Assembly (NCBI GenBank): GCA_036676455.1
Contig: JAKFCW010000117.1
Coordinates: forward strand, 1 to 64,000
Reading direction: 5' to 3'
Length of the DNA stretch: 64,000 nucleotides
Source: UBA4093 sp036676455
GTDB lineage: Bacteria; Cyanobacteriota; Sericytochromatia; S15B-MN24; UBA4093
Part shown: piece by piece, positions 25,742 to 34,660 of the stretch
How positions within the stretch are numbered: position 1 is the first letter of the stretch
How the letters are laid out: each line of letters starts with the position of its first letter
Notes under the pieces: model-generated
Databases searched by the model: none
Told to the model about the DNA's origin: nothing
What the model saw: the letters and a program-made list of their open reading frames with translations, nothing else
Program-made: the position numbers and the translations under genes

Positions 25742-27391
25742 ATGCAACGCAAGACCCTGCCTCTACTCTCGTCCGCCGTGTTGATCTCCATGGTGGCCGG
25801 CTGTGGCGAGGCATCGCTCCCCAACCTTCCCGGCACTGGCCCCATCAGCATTCCGCTTCCCGGCAACGTCGGGACCATCAACTTCCCTGGCTTCGGCGGC
25901 ACGACGCCCGGCACCAACCCCGGGACCTCGCAGCCCGCTCCCAACGTTCCCCCCGTGGCCGCGCAGCCTCCCAGCCTTCCTTCGGGCTCCAGCGGCATCA
26001 AGGTCTTCGTCAACGAGGCGATGCACCCGGCGAGCAGCTTCGTGCTGGCCACCAACCGCAACCACGTCGAGGATTACTTCCCCAACGGCGCCGCCAAGCT
26101 GGAGAAGCTGAAGGAGCTCCGCCCGGATTGGGGAGGAGCGCGCTACATGTACCGGATCGGCCACGGGCCGACCGACGGCCGGCATGACTACGACTACATG
26201 AAGGGCTACCACTTCGAGCAGCACTGGAACAAGAACGGCGGCTACCCGTACGACGACCTCCGCAACGCCCTAAAGGAAGCCAACACGCTGGACGCCGAGC
26301 AGCTCCACGTGATCAACTTCGGCACGGGCAGCGCCGAGGAGGCTGCGCGGTACGTCTCGTACCTCAACAACCCCAGCGACGCCAACCGCGCGAAGTACCC
26401 CTACCCGGTGCAGAACGCCAAGTTCTTCGAGATCGGCAACGAGATCTCGTGGTCCAAGGTGCGCGGCCACAAGGAGTACGCCTCGACCGAGACCAAGTAC
26501 GCCCAGCGGGCCAAGGAGTTCGCGCAGGCGATGCGCAAGGCCTCGCCGGTGCCGATCCAGATCGGGGCCGTCGCCTCGACCAACTCGAACTGGATGGGCG
26601 AGGGATGGGCCCAGAAGGGAGAGGGCGTCAAGCGGATCCTCCAGACCATGGGATCGGACGTGGACTTCCTGATCTACCACGGGTACCCGAGCTGGCCAAT
26701 GGCCAACAAGGGCGGCGACAAGATGACCATCATGGCCCAGAACGCCTGGAATGATCGCCTTCTCACCAACGAGATCGTCCCGGCGATCGAGAAGTACGCC
26801 TCGAAGGATGTCTACATTGCCAACACGGAGTTCTTCACCGAGATGTACAACGACGTGAAGTCGGCCCGCGGCATGTTCGGAGCGCTCTACTCGGCGGACA
26901 CGCTGACCCTGGCGTTCAAGCATGACATCCGGATTGCCAACCAGTTCTGCATCGACCACCAGGACATGGCGGATGCCTCGTTCTTCGTGGGCAACGACCC
27001 CAACACGGTCACCCCGATCTTCATGTTCAACAAGATGCTCGCCAAGACCTGGGGAGACACCGTGGTCAAGGTGGAAGGACAAGCCATCCCGACCGTTCAT
27101 GTGAAGGGGCCCTCGGATTCCATCGACATGCCCAAGTTGGCCTTCACCGCCTCCAAGGGACGTGACGGCAAGGTCTACCTGATGGTCACCAACCGCACGA
27201 ACGACTCCGACGTCATCACCAACGTCGCCCTGGGCTTCTCCCCCAAGGCCGTCACCGCCCATGTCCTCAAGGGGTCGAACGGCTGGGCGTCCGACCACAC
27301 CAACACCTCGGTCCAGACGCAGTCGGCCAACCTCAACTCGGCCTACACGTTCCCCAAGGCGTCGGTCACGATCTTCGAGATCACTCCCTAA
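25742..27391 (+). CDS. Lipoprotein glycoside hydrolase, clan GH-A (arabinofuranosidase GH51-like)
   Basis: The 549-residue protein has a lipobox VAGC near residue 21, a Pro/Gly linker to about residue 85, and then a TIM-barrel with the clan GH-A pair: acid/base Glu in FFEIGNEISW and a probable nucleophile Glu in YIANTEFFTEMY. The C-terminal 100 residues form a beta domain (VYLMVTNRTNDSDVITNVAL) like that closing GH51 or GH39 enzymes. I infer a surface-anchored exo-glycosidase, probably for arabinose- or uronate-containing glycans. The family number is uncertain. The mature start CGEASLPNLP resembles CGEALPNVPN of the lipoprotein at 35 kb. A hairpin terminator follows. Confidence 0.65.
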   Translation: MQRKTLPLLSSAVLISMVAGCGEASLPNLPGTGPISIPLPGNVGTINFPGFGGTTPGTNPGTSQPAPNVPPVAAQPPSLPSGSSGIKVFVNEAMHPASSFVLATNRNHVEDYFPNGAAKLEKLKELRPDWGGARYMYRIGHGPTDGRHDYDYMKGYHFEQHWNKNGGYPYDDLRNALKEANTLDAEQLHVINFGTGSAEEAARYVSYLNNPSDANRAKYPYPVQNAKFFEIGNEISWSKVRGHKEYASTETKYAQRAKEFAQAMRKASPVPIQIGAVASTNSNWMGEGWAQKGEGVKRILQTMGSDVDFLIYHGYPSWPMANKGGDKMTIMAQNAWNDRLLTNEIVPAIEKYASKDVYIANTEFFTEMYNDVKSARGMFGALYSADTLTLAFKHDIRIANQFCIDHQDMADASFFVGNDPNTVTPIFMFNKMLAKTWGDTVVKVEGQAIPTVHVKGPSDSIDMPKLAFTASKGRDGKVYLMVTNRTNDSDVITNVALGFSPKAVTAHVLKGSNGWASDHTNTSVQTQSANLNSAYTFPKASVTIFEITP

Positions 27392-27419
27392 CACGAGCCA
27401 CCAGCTTTACGCTCATCGC

Positions 27420-27447
27420 AAGGGCCTCCCCAGTCGGGGGGGCCCTT
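27420..27447 (+). terminator. Hairpin terminator
   Basis: A stem of AAGGGCC (27420-27426?) with GGCCCTT (27441-27447) extended by CCCC/GGGG around a short loop, located 30 bases after the glycosidase stop. There is only a weak T-rich tail. The remaining bases to 27598 carry no recognised element. Confidence 0.65.
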
Positions 27448-27598
27448 CGGCTTTCACGCCAGGGCCATTTGGCGGATCTTGCCCCCACTGATTCGGCAAC
27501 GCGTGCTCTGCCAATCGGCGGATTTCCAAGCGTTGCTCACCCGGTTACGATGAGGCACACCGACCTGGCTTCAAATAACTTTAGAGAGGTATTGCCGT

Positions 27599-28954
27599 AT
27601 GTTGTCGCGTAAGCCCGTTGCCATTTTGCTGTTGTCGGCCACGCTCTCGCTGGCCGGATGCCCCATGGGGAGCCCCCAGCTAGAGGTTGCCGCAAGCGGC
27701 ACCGTGAATGGACAGGTCTCGGAGCGGACGTCGGATGAAACTCCCAGCCAGGGTGGCGCCGAGCCGGCCCCCGCCCCTCCGTCTGAGGATCGGGTCTCCG
27801 GAGCGACGGTCATGGCCTTTCGGCTGGAATCCGATGGCTCCCTGAGCGCGCTGGGGGGATCCGCTACGACGGATGCAAACGGCTCCTTCAGCCTGCGCGT
27901 GCCTGCCAATACGCCCAACCTTGTGCTCAAAGCGACCAAGGGTACCCTGACGCGCTTCGTCGTGATGAGTCAGTCGGTGGCGGCCGAAGGACAGACCACG
28001 GTGAAGCCGATGACGACGGAATCGTCGGTGGAAGCACAGGTGTTCGCGAAGATGGTGGCCGATGGGGCTCAGGCCACGGCGGTGGATACGGTGACCCTGA
28101 TGGAGCGCATCAGCTCTGAGGCCGCCGAGCAGGCCAATGAGAACGCAGCGGCCATCGCTACACTGGCCACGTCGCTGCGCCACTCGCAGGAAGCCCGCCT
28201 GAACGCCCTGAAGGCCCAAGGTGAGACCGACGCTGAGCTCGCGGTGGCGTATTCGGCCCAAGTCTCGGCCTACGCCGCGTGGAGCGCGCGGGTGCAGGCG
28301 GCCACCACCATCCAATCCGCCCAAGAAGCCTACGCCGAGTATCGCGGCCGCTTGATTTCGGCATACACGGAGGCCGGCGTAACGCTCGAGAGCCAGATGA
28401 AGGCGAACGAAGCGGCCGCGGCGGCGATGGTGCGCTTCGCTGGTAACTCGGGTTCGGCGCTGAAGCTGGCCATCGCCAAGGAAGCCGCTCGTCAAAAAGC
28501 GCAGTTGCGACAACAGGCCGCGGAGATCGCCCTGGCGGCCTTGAGTGCGTCCCAGGCGCGTCTCGCGGCCGCGGCCGACGCATCGGTTCAGGTCTCGTTG
28601 AGCCTCGATGCCGCCTCCGACCTCACTGCCATCAACCAGGCCTTCCATGCGTATCATGACGCGATGCTCGCGGTGCTCAGCGGGGTGGTCAGCGATGCGC
28701 ACGGCTCGGTGGCGGTCTCCGCGCTCATGGAGGCGGATGCGTCGATCAACGGCGCGTCGAGTCCCTCGGCCACGGCGGTCCTCGGTGGAGCGCTGGGGCT
28801 CAGCCTCACCCCCAGTGCGGTGGTTGTTGCTTACCAGACCTTCTATGCTTCCGTTCAAGCGCAGGTGCAGGAGAAGTTGGCGTCCATTCCCGGCCTCGAT
28901 GTCGCGGCCGTCGCCTCGATAAAATCGGCGATCTCGCTGAGTACCGGCTTCTAG
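27599..28954 (+). CDS. Ala-rich helical lipoprotein with N-terminal carboxypeptidase-regulatory-like domain
   Basis: The 451-residue protein has a lipobox SLAGC near residue 21. Residues 35-120 resemble a small beta-sandwich of the carboxypeptidase regulatory-like type (SGTVNGQV...GATVMAFRLESDGSLSAL...TTDANGSFSLRVPANTPNLVLKAT). The rest is about 300 residues of Ala-rich helix with likely coiled-coil (SQEARLNALKAQGETDAELAVAYSAQ). No enzymatic motif is visible. It could be a cell-surface or periplasmic spacer or adhesin-like lipoprotein. AGAGAGG precedes the ATG, and a strong terminator follows, so it is a single-gene unit. Confidence 0.65.
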   Translation: MLSRKPVAILLLSATLSLAGCPMGSPQLEVAASGTVNGQVSERTSDETPSQGGAEPAPAPPSEDRVSGATVMAFRLESDGSLSALGGSATTDANGSFSLRVPANTPNLVLKATKGTLTRFVVMSQSVAAEGQTTVKPMTTESSVEAQVFAKMVADGAQATAVDTVTLMERISSEAAEQANENAAAIATLATSLRHSQEARLNALKAQGETDAELAVAYSAQVSAYAAWSARVQAATTIQSAQEAYAEYRGRLISAYTEAGVTLESQMKANEAAAAAMVRFAGNSGSALKLAIAKEAARQKAQLRQQAAEIALAALSASQARLAAAADASVQVSLSLDAASDLTAINQAFHAYHDAMLAVLSGVVSDAHGSVAVSALMEADASINGASSPSATAVLGGALGLSLTPSAVVVAYQTFYASVQAQVQEKLASIPGLDVAAVASIKSAISLSTGF

Positions 28955-29015
28955 GCGGCTTCAGCGGAGTCACAGGCCCGTCTATACCAGGCAACTGACG
29001 CAGTTAGACGGACCC

Positions 29016-29050
29016 AGCAGCCCCCGAGGATCCCGGGGGCTGCTTTGTTT
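29016..29050 (+). terminator. Rho-independent terminator
   Basis: An 11-bp perfect stem (29016-29026 with 29034-29044) is followed by TTGTTT. It lies 60 bases after the helical lipoprotein gene. Confidence 0.85.
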
Positions 29051-29152
29051 GATCCGACTAGATCCTTCTGGACGCCTTGGACAAGGTGTCGATGCGAGGG
29101 GAGACTCTGGCCCCTAGCATGAGGGAGTGGCATGGGTTCGAGGAGGATCGTC

Positions 29153-29452
29153 ATGTGCGCGAGAGCAGCAATGGCGTGGCGTATTCGCGCCCTCGTGGGG
29201 ATTGCGACCATGGGCCTCATCGGCGGAGTGATCAGCTGCGGTAGCAGCACACCCTCCGGCGGTGGCGGTGGCGGTCAGCCAGGGTCTGGCCAGCCGACGG
29301 CACAGCCGAGTTTACAACCGAGCGTGCCTCCCGGAGGAGGCGGGGGAGTCCCCCCGGCGACTCCCTACCCGTCCCCCGGTCCCTCGTTGAATCCCCAGCC
29401 GGGGGACGATGGGACGCCTGGGCCCGGTCCCGCCCCGGGCGGCGGTCCCTGA
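29153..29452 (+). CDS. Small Gly/Pro-rich lipoprotein
   Basis: A 99-residue protein with a positively charged start, a hydrophobic helix and lipobox GVISC, followed by only low-complexity Gly/Pro/Ser/Gln sequence with no folded domain. GAGGAGG precedes ATG 29153; an upstream in-frame ATG at 29132 is weaker. It is probably a disordered surface or periplasmic tether. Function is not known. Confidence 0.6.
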   Translation: MCARAAMAWRIRALVGIATMGLIGGVISCGSSTPSGGGGGGQPGSGQPTAQPSLQPSVPPGGGGGVPPATPYPSPGPSLNPQPGDDGTPGPGPAPGGGP

Positions 29453-29478
29453 CCGTCGGACATGGCCTGCAATCAAGC

Positions 29479-29520
29479 AAAAGGACGCGGGGGTGGCTGA
29501 TGCCACCCCCGCGTCCTTTT
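29479..29520. terminator. Bidirectional rho-independent terminator
   Basis: A 19-bp perfect stem (29479-29497 with 29502-29520) closes the loop TGAT. The A4 and T4 ends serve both the small lipoprotein gene (+) and the carboxylase gene (-). Confidence 0.92.
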
Positions 29521-29529
29521 CCGGTCGGA

Positions 29530-31074
29530 TTAGACCGGCAGCACCGACCGGCGCTTGGGCGCCGGAGGAACGACCTTGGACTCATAAGCAGCGAAGCGCT
29601 TGATCAGCTCGTCGCGCAGCTTGTCGGGATCGATCACGTCGTCGATCACCATCTCGGAGGCGAGGTGGTAGAGGTTGATGTCGGCCTCGTACTCGGCGCG
29701 CTTCTCGGCGATGAAGGCCGCCCGCGCTTCCTCGGGAAGCTCGGCGATCTTGTTGGCGTAGACCGCGTTGACCGCCGCCTCGGGGCCCATGACCGCGATC
29801 TTGGCGGTGGGCAGGGCGATGCAGGCATCAGGCTCGAAGGCGGGGCCGCCCATGGCGTAGAGACCCGCGCCGTAGGCCTTGCGGACGATGACCGAGACCT
29901 TGGGCACGGTGGCGTCCGAGACCGCGGAGACCATCTTGGCGCCGTGGCGGATGATGCCCTCGCGTTCGACCTTGGAGCCGATCATGAAGCCCGGCACGTC
30001 CATCAGGAACAAGAGGGGGATGTTGAAGGCGTCGCAGAGCCAGATGAAGCGCGTGGCCTTGTCGGCGGTATCGGTGAAGAGCACGCCGCCCTTGACCCGG
30101 GGCTGGTTGGCGAGGATGCCGACCGCTCGTCCGCCTATCCGCGCAAAGCCCGTGATCATCTCCTGGGCGAAGAGCTTCTTGATCTCGACGAAGGAGTTCT
30201 CATCGATCACGCGGTTGATGAGATCCATCATGTTGAAAGGCTGGTTCTGGTTGGCGGGGACGATCTCGGAGATCGGCTTGCCGGCCTTCGGCTCGACCGA
30301 GGGAATCACGGGAGCCTTGCCGAGGTAGTTCTGGGGGAAGACCTCGAGATACTTCTTGAGGAAGTCGATGGCTTCCTCCTCGGTCTTGGCGAGCACGTCG
30401 CCGACGCCCGAGGTGGAGCAGTGCATGCGGGCGCCGCCCATCTCCTCGAGGGTGACCTTCTCGCCGATGACCATCTCGGCCATGCGCGGGCTGCCGAGGT
30501 AGGCCGAGGCGTTGCCCTCGACCATCACGACGATGTCGCAGAAGGCCGGGATGTAGGCGCCACCGGCGGCCGAGGGCCCGAAGAGCAGGCAGACCTGGGG
30601 CACCGTGCCGGACATCTTGACCTGGTTGTAGAAGATCCGGCCCGCGCCGCGGCGGCCGGGGAACATCTCGACCTGGTCGGTGATGCGGGCGCCCGCCGAG
30701 TCCACCAGATAGAGCATGGGGACTTGCAGCTTGGCGGCGGTCTCCTGGATGCGCAGGATCTTCTCGACGGTCCGCGAGCCCCACGATCCGGCCTTCACGG
30801 TCGAGTCGTTGGCCATCACGGCGACGGTACGGCCGTTGATCTTGCCCAGGCCGGTGTAGACGCCGTCAGCGGGAAGATCGCCGGCCATGCAGTTGGCGAA
30901 CATGGCGTCTTCGAGTTCGAAGCCTTCGTCGAAGAGAAGCCGCAGGCGCTCGCGAACGAAGAGCTTGCCTTGCTTCTTGGCGCTTTCGTGGTACTTGGCG
31001 GCACCCCCCTGCCGGATCTGATCGCGCATGGCGCTCAGCGACTGGGAGTCATGGGTTTGGGTCCCAGAGGTCAT
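29530..31074 (-). CDS. Acyl-CoA carboxylase beta (carboxyltransferase) subunit
   Basis: The 514-residue protein transfers carboxyl from biotin to an acyl-CoA (propionyl-, methylcrotonyl- or related). It has both crotonase-like halves: VRERLRLLFDEGF, LYLVDSAGARITDQVEMFPGRRGAGRIFYNQ and FGPSAAGGAYIPAFCD in the first; FTDTADKATRFIWLCDAFNIPLLFLMDVPGFMIG and KAYGAGLYAMGG in the second. ATG 31074 follows GAGGAG. No biotin-carrier/carboxylase alpha subunit is next to it, so the partner is elsewhere. The sequence leans towards the methylcrotonyl/geranyl-CoA type, but the substrate is not decided. Confidence 0.9.
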   Translation of the reverse strand: MTSGTQTHDSQSLSAMRDQIRQGGAAKYHESAKKQGKLFVRERLRLLFDEGFELEDAMFANCMAGDLPADGVYTGLGKINGRTVAVMANDSTVKAGSWGSRTVEKILRIQETAAKLQVPMLYLVDSAGARITDQVEMFPGRRGAGRIFYNQVKMSGTVPQVCLLFGPSAAGGAYIPAFCDIVVMVEGNASAYLGSPRMAEMVIGEKVTLEEMGGARMHCSTSGVGDVLAKTEEEAIDFLKKYLEVFPQNYLGKAPVIPSVEPKAGKPISEIVPANQNQPFNMMDLINRVIDENSFVEIKKLFAQEMITGFARIGGRAVGILANQPRVKGGVLFTDTADKATRFIWLCDAFNIPLLFLMDVPGFMIGSKVEREGIIRHGAKMVSAVSDATVPKVSVIVRKAYGAGLYAMGGPAFEPDACIALPTAKIAVMGPEAAVNAVYANKIAELPEEARAAFIAEKRAEYEADINLYHLASEMVIDDVIDPDKLRDELIKRFAAYESKVVPPAPKRRSVLPV

Positions 31075-31200
31075 CGTTGTCTCCTCGGTAAATGTGCGAG
31101 TGGCGATTCGTGGAGCAGCTGTGCTGCCGTTGAAACCGGTGGGCTCCATTCTACCAGAAACGCCTTCTTGAGCGCTCGTAGAGAAGCGAGACGGCGTTGC

Positions 31201-31218
31201 CCGGGCTCGGGAGCCCGG
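31201..31218. repeat. 18-bp perfect palindrome CCGGGCTCGGGAGCCCGG
   Basis: Arms CCGGGCTC and GAGCCCGG flank GG. It lies between divergent genes, about 125 bases from either start codon. It could be an operator or an RNA hairpin; no T-run follows. Confidence 0.4.
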
Positions 31219-31249
31219 TAGCATGGAGGAATCGAGGCCGGTGGCAAAA

Positions 31250-31306
31250 GGAAGCGCCTGCGGCTAGAGGATGCGCCTGCGGCTAGAGGAAGCGCCTGCG
31301 GCTAGA
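31250..31306. repeat. Three tandem 19-bp repeats
   Basis: Unit GGAAGCGCCTGCGGCTAGA occurs at 31250-31268, 31269-31287 (one change, A to T at the fourth base) and 31288-31306. The array ends about 19 bases before the start of a small gene, in its probable leader, and just before the AGAGGAG ribosome site. Confidence 0.85.
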
Positions 31307-31324
31307 GAAGAGGAGAAACTCACC

Positions 31325-31600
31325 ATGAACGAGGTGGAACTGATCTCCCGGTTGACGCGCGAGCACCCCGAGGTGGCGGTCGAGTTGCTGGACCCGGGGG
31401 GCATGGTGCGGTTCGTGATCTTCGACGGGGCGAGCCACCCCGAGTACCTGCCGGATATCCTTCCCACGGATAGCGCGCCGCTCGTGAGGGGCTCGGTCTA
31501 TCCCAAGGAGCCGTATATCCGGCATGCGCATGCCGACTACGAGCCGATCGCCAAGGACGTGCCCCTGGAGGAGTTGCCGGACATGATCAGCCGGCCGTGA
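31325..31600 (+). CDS. Small hypothetical protein (91 aa)
   Basis: I do not recognise the product. ATG 31325 follows AGAGGAG at good spacing. The protein is acidic and globular-looking (MNEVELISRLTREHPEVAVELLDPGGMVRFVIFDG..) with a compact alternating hydrophobic pattern and no signal peptide. It converges on and overlaps by 14 bases the next gene on the other strand. Confidence 0.6.
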   Translation: MNEVELISRLTREHPEVAVELLDPGGMVRFVIFDGASHPEYLPDILPTDSAPLVRGSVYPKEPYIRHAHADYEPIAKDVPLEELPDMISRP

Positions 31601-31913
31601 CGGGCTGGGTCGTGAAGCCGACCTCGGCGCCCGGGGGCAGGTCGACGAGCGACTGGAGGAACTCTTCCATCAGCTGGACGTAGGAGGGGTCCATCTCAAG
31701 GGGATCGCCGGCCCAGGCGGAGAGCCAGACCTCGGTGGCCCATTCATGGGCGGTCTTGGCGCTTTCTTGGCTGACACGGGCGCGGCTGGCCGGAAGTAGC
31801 GTCTTTGATCCAACCAGCTCGGGGCCGAAGACGCTGGGAACGACGAGGTCATGATCATGGGCGGTCCCGAGGCCGTCATGGACGGCGCGGAGGACGATGG
31901 AAAAACGTTGCAT
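31587..31913 (-). CDS. Small hypothetical protein (108 aa)
   Basis: This frame reads MQRFSIVLRAVHDGLGTAHDHDLVVPSVFG, then a helical second half (AKTAHEWATEVWLSAW, YVQLMEEFLQSLVDLPPGAEVG). I see no known motif. ATG 31913 is the first start, with only a weak ribosome site. Codon use favours this frame over the antisense alternatives. It is convergent with the 91-residue gene and divergent from the aminopeptidase gene. Confidence 0.5.
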   Translation of the reverse strand: MQRFSIVLRAVHDGLGTAHDHDLVVPSVFGPELVGSKTLLPASRARVSQESAKTAHEWATEVWLSAWAGDPLEMDPSYVQLMEEFLQSLVDLPPGAEVGFTTQPVTAG

Positions 31914-32080
31914 GGATTGGGCCTGTGGAGAGGAAGGGTCTGCAGTCCTTTCATGCCCTCGATGGGCCGTTCCGTAACGCCCCGGGCGGGCGATCGCTCG
32001 TCGGATCCCGCGTTGCCCTTCCCGGTCGCTTGGGGATCTGGTACAACGGAGACCAGATCTCATTTACAAGGAGGGGCAAC

Positions 32081-33391
32081 GTGTTCCAAGCTCGCCGCGA
32101 CAAGTTCATGCAGGCCATCGGCAACGCCGTGGCCATCATTCCGTCCGCACCCATCCGAAACCGGACCGCCGATCTCGATTTCGAGTACCGCCAAGACTCT
32201 GATTTCTACTACCTGACCGGCTTCAAGGAGCCCGAATCCGTGCTCCTTCTCGCCCCCAACCACCCCGAGCACAAGGTCATCCTCTTCGTGAGGCCGCGCG
32301 ATCCCGAGCGTGAGACCTGGGACGGCCGCCGGGCGGGCACCGAGGGCGCGGTCCGCGACTTCGGCGCCGACGCCGCTTACCCGATCTCCGAGATCGACAA
32401 GATCCTGCCGCTTTACCTCGAGAACCAGGAGCGCCTCTACGTCCGACTGGGGAAGGACGCCGACTTCGACGCCCGGGTAATGGACTGGCTGGCTGCCGTT
32501 CGCGCCAAGGCGCGGGCCGGAGTCACGGCCCCCACGACCCTGGTCGATCCCAGCGAGCTCCTGCACGAGTCCCGGCTCTTCAAGGGTCCCGAGGAGGCCG
32601 AGCTGATGCGCAAGGCCGCGACCATTGCGGCGGAAGCGCACCGCCGGGCCATGGAGGTCTCGCGCCCCGGCATGTACGAGTACGAGCTGCAGGCCGAGAT
32701 CGAGTACGTCTTCAAGAAGCGCGGCGCGATGGGCCCTTCCTACGGCTCGATCGTCGGAGCGGGCAACAACGGCTGCATCCTTCACTACGTCGAGAACGAC
32801 GCCCGGATGAAGGACGGGGACCTGGTCCTGATCGACGCTGGCGCCGAGGTTGCGTTCTACGCGTCGGACATCACGCGCACCTTCCCGGTGAACGGGCGCT
32901 TCTCGCCGGCCCAGCGTGAGATCTACGAGATCGTGCTGCAGGCGAACCTCGAGGCGATCGCCCAGGTCAAGCCCGGCAACTCCTACCAGAGCGTGCACGA
33001 CAAGGCCGTCCGGGTCATGACCGAAGGCCTGGTCCGCCTGGGCATCCTCAACGGCAACGTCGACGAGCTGATCGAGGCCGGGGCTTTCCGTCCCTTCTTC
33101 ATGCACAAGACCAGCCACTGGATCGGCATCGACGTGCATGACGTGGGTCGCTATAAGATCAACGGAGAGTGGCGTCTGCTCGAACCTGGCATGGTGCTGA
33201 CCGTCGAGCCCGGCCTGTACATCGCCGAGGGCACGGAAGGCGTTGATTCCAAGTACTGGGGCATCGGCATCCGGGTCGAGGACGACGTCATGGTCACTCC
33301 GTCGGGCCATGAGGTGCTCACGCATGAAGTCCCGAAGGACGTCGAATCGATCGAGCGCCTGATGGCCAAGAGCCAGGCAGCCGCCGTCTAA
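32081..33391 (+). CDS. pepP: Xaa-Pro aminopeptidase (aminopeptidase P)
   Basis: A cytoplasmic dinuclear-metal peptidase (M24B) that removes an N-terminal residue before proline. The 436-residue protein has the N-terminal creatinase-like domain and the metal ligands in order: Asp in LIDAGAE, Asp in SDITRTFPVNG, His in HKTSHWIGIDVHDVG, Glu in LTVEPGLY and Glu in GIRVEDDV. The start is GTG 32081, with AAGGAGG upstream; longer readings of the frame lack coding character. Terminator follows. Confidence 0.93.
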   Translation: MFQARRDKFMQAIGNAVAIIPSAPIRNRTADLDFEYRQDSDFYYLTGFKEPESVLLLAPNHPEHKVILFVRPRDPERETWDGRRAGTEGAVRDFGADAAYPISEIDKILPLYLENQERLYVRLGKDADFDARVMDWLAAVRAKARAGVTAPTTLVDPSELLHESRLFKGPEEAELMRKAATIAAEAHRRAMEVSRPGMYEYELQAEIEYVFKKRGAMGPSYGSIVGAGNNGCILHYVENDARMKDGDLVLIDAGAEVAFYASDITRTFPVNGRFSPAQREIYEIVLQANLEAIAQVKPGNSYQSVHDKAVRVMTEGLVRLGILNGNVDELIEAGAFRPFFMHKTSHWIGIDVHDVGRYKINGEWRLLEPGMVLTVEPGLYIAEGTEGVDSKYWGIGIRVEDDVMVTPSGHEVLTHEVPKDVESIERLMAKSQAAAV

Positions 33392-33407
33392 ACGGTATCC
33401 AGAATCG

Positions 33408-33441
33408 AACGAGGGGCCCGGCAATTGCCGGGCCCCTCGTT
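33408..33441. terminator. Rho-independent terminator between convergent genes
   Basis: A 15-bp perfect stem (33408-33422 with 33427-33441) with AATT loop lies between pepP (+) and the EF-hand protein gene (-). Ends are AA and TTCTT. Confidence 0.9.
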
Positions 33442-33457
33442 CTTGGTTGTGATTGGC

Positions 33458-34588
33458 TTAGTTGCCGGCGATCCACTTGCCGAAGCGCTCGAACGCGCCG
33501 CCCAGGCCCTTCCGGGCCTTGTCGAAGGAATCGGTGACGGCCTTGACGGTGCTGTCGACGGCATTGTCCACCGCCTTGACGGTCGCTTTGGCCGCGTCGG
33601 TCACGCCGTCGACGACCGCCTCGCCGGCATCAACGATGGCTTCGCCCGTCGCCACGACTCCGTCGACCACGGCCTCGCCGGCGTCGACGATGGCCTCTCC
33701 GGTCGCCTGGATGGCATTACTTGCGCCTTCGTAGATGGCCGTCGAGACGTCCTTGACGCCCTGCCAGGCCTTGCCGGGAAGTTCGAGGATCTCTTGCTTG
33801 GCCTCGGCCATCTCCTCGCGGACGATCTCGCGGGCTTGATCCTTCCACTTGCCTTCGGGATCCATGGGCAGGTCCATGATGCGCTGGTTGGCCTGCGCGA
33901 TGTGGTTGCCGATGATCACGCCGCTGGGAGCGGCGCCCAGGGGGTTGGCCATGATGGCGAGCACGGCGGCGTCCCGGCCGAGTTCCTTGGCGGCCTTGGG
34001 AACCTCGGTCTTGGCGAACTCCCAGACAGCCTCGGCCGTGTCGGTGACGCCGCCCCAGACTTGCTCGGCGGTCTCAACGGCGCCGTCGACGACCTTGTCC
34101 ACGGCATCCACGGCGCCGTCGACCACCTTGCCGGGCAGGGCGATGATCTCGTCCTCAGCCGCCTCGTGGTGCTTGTTGACGATGTCGCGGGCCTTGTCCT
34201 TCCACTTGCCCTCGGGATCCATCGGGAGCTGGGCGATCTCCTTGCGGGCCTCGTTCATGTGGCGGGTGTAGACCACGCCGGCCGCCACGTTGACGCCGGG
34301 GATCGCCATGACGCCCGCGATCTTGGCGCTCTCGAAGAACTCGTTCTTGGCTTCGCTGAGCGTGTTCTCGATGTGCTCGCCGACGGTGGGGTACTGGGTC
34401 TGGTTGACGTCACCCTTGGGCTTGGGCTCGGCCGTGGGCTTGGCCTCAGCCTTGGCCTCGGCCTTCTGGGGGACCTTGGACTCGATGTACTGCTGGGCCT
34501 CCGGACGGGTCACCTTGCCGTCTTTGTTCAAGTCAGCCGGATGGAAGCCCTTGCGAACGGAGCCACCGCCATCAATCGTGTGAACCAT
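33458..34588 (-). CDS. Unknown protein: EF-hand loop plus duplicated 119-residue module
   Basis: I do not recognise this 376-residue family. Residues 19-30 (DLNKDGKVTRPE) are a perfect 12-residue EF-hand/dockerin calcium loop (D, N, D, G, V, E at the right places). A Lys/Ala/Pro linker follows, then a module repeated with an offset of 119 residues: PMDPEGKWKD at 122-131 and 241-250, each followed by AR(D/E)IV, a helix, and LPGK. Near the C-terminus ATGEAIVDAGEAVVDGV is repeated at 295-311 and 313-329, in amphipathic apolipoprotein-like helices. There is no signal peptide, lipobox or membrane helix. Upstream lies a sigma-28-like -10 and a structured leader. A calcium-binding, membrane-surface or export role is a guess. 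Confidence 0.75.
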   Translation of the reverse strand: MVHTIDGGGSVRKGFHPADLNKDGKVTRPEAQQYIESKVPQKAEAKAEAKPTAEPKPKGDVNQTQYPTVGEHIENTLSEAKNEFFESAKIAGVMAIPGVNVAAGVVYTRHMNEARKEIAQLPMDPEGKWKDKARDIVNKHHEAAEDEIIALPGKVVDGAVDAVDKVVDGAVETAEQVWGGVTDTAEAVWEFAKTEVPKAAKELGRDAAVLAIMANPLGAAPSGVIIGNHIAQANQRIMDLPMDPEGKWKDQAREIVREEMAEAKQEILELPGKAWQGVKDVSTAIYEGASNAIQATGEAIVDAGEAVVDGVVATGEAIVDAGEAVVDGVTDAAKATVKAVDNAVDSTVKAVTDSFDKARKGLGGAFERFGKWIAGN

Positions 34589-34660
34589 CTGAGGTCCCCT
34601 TTCTCGTGGCCCGAAGGCCCTTAGTCCTGCCGCTCTCGCGGTGAAGTTCCTGTCGAAAGC

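Noticed and set aside
29500..31221. A 573-codon open frame on the + strand
   Set aside because: It lies fully antisense to the acyl-CoA carboxylase beta gene, whose motifs are intact, and its product is low complexity.
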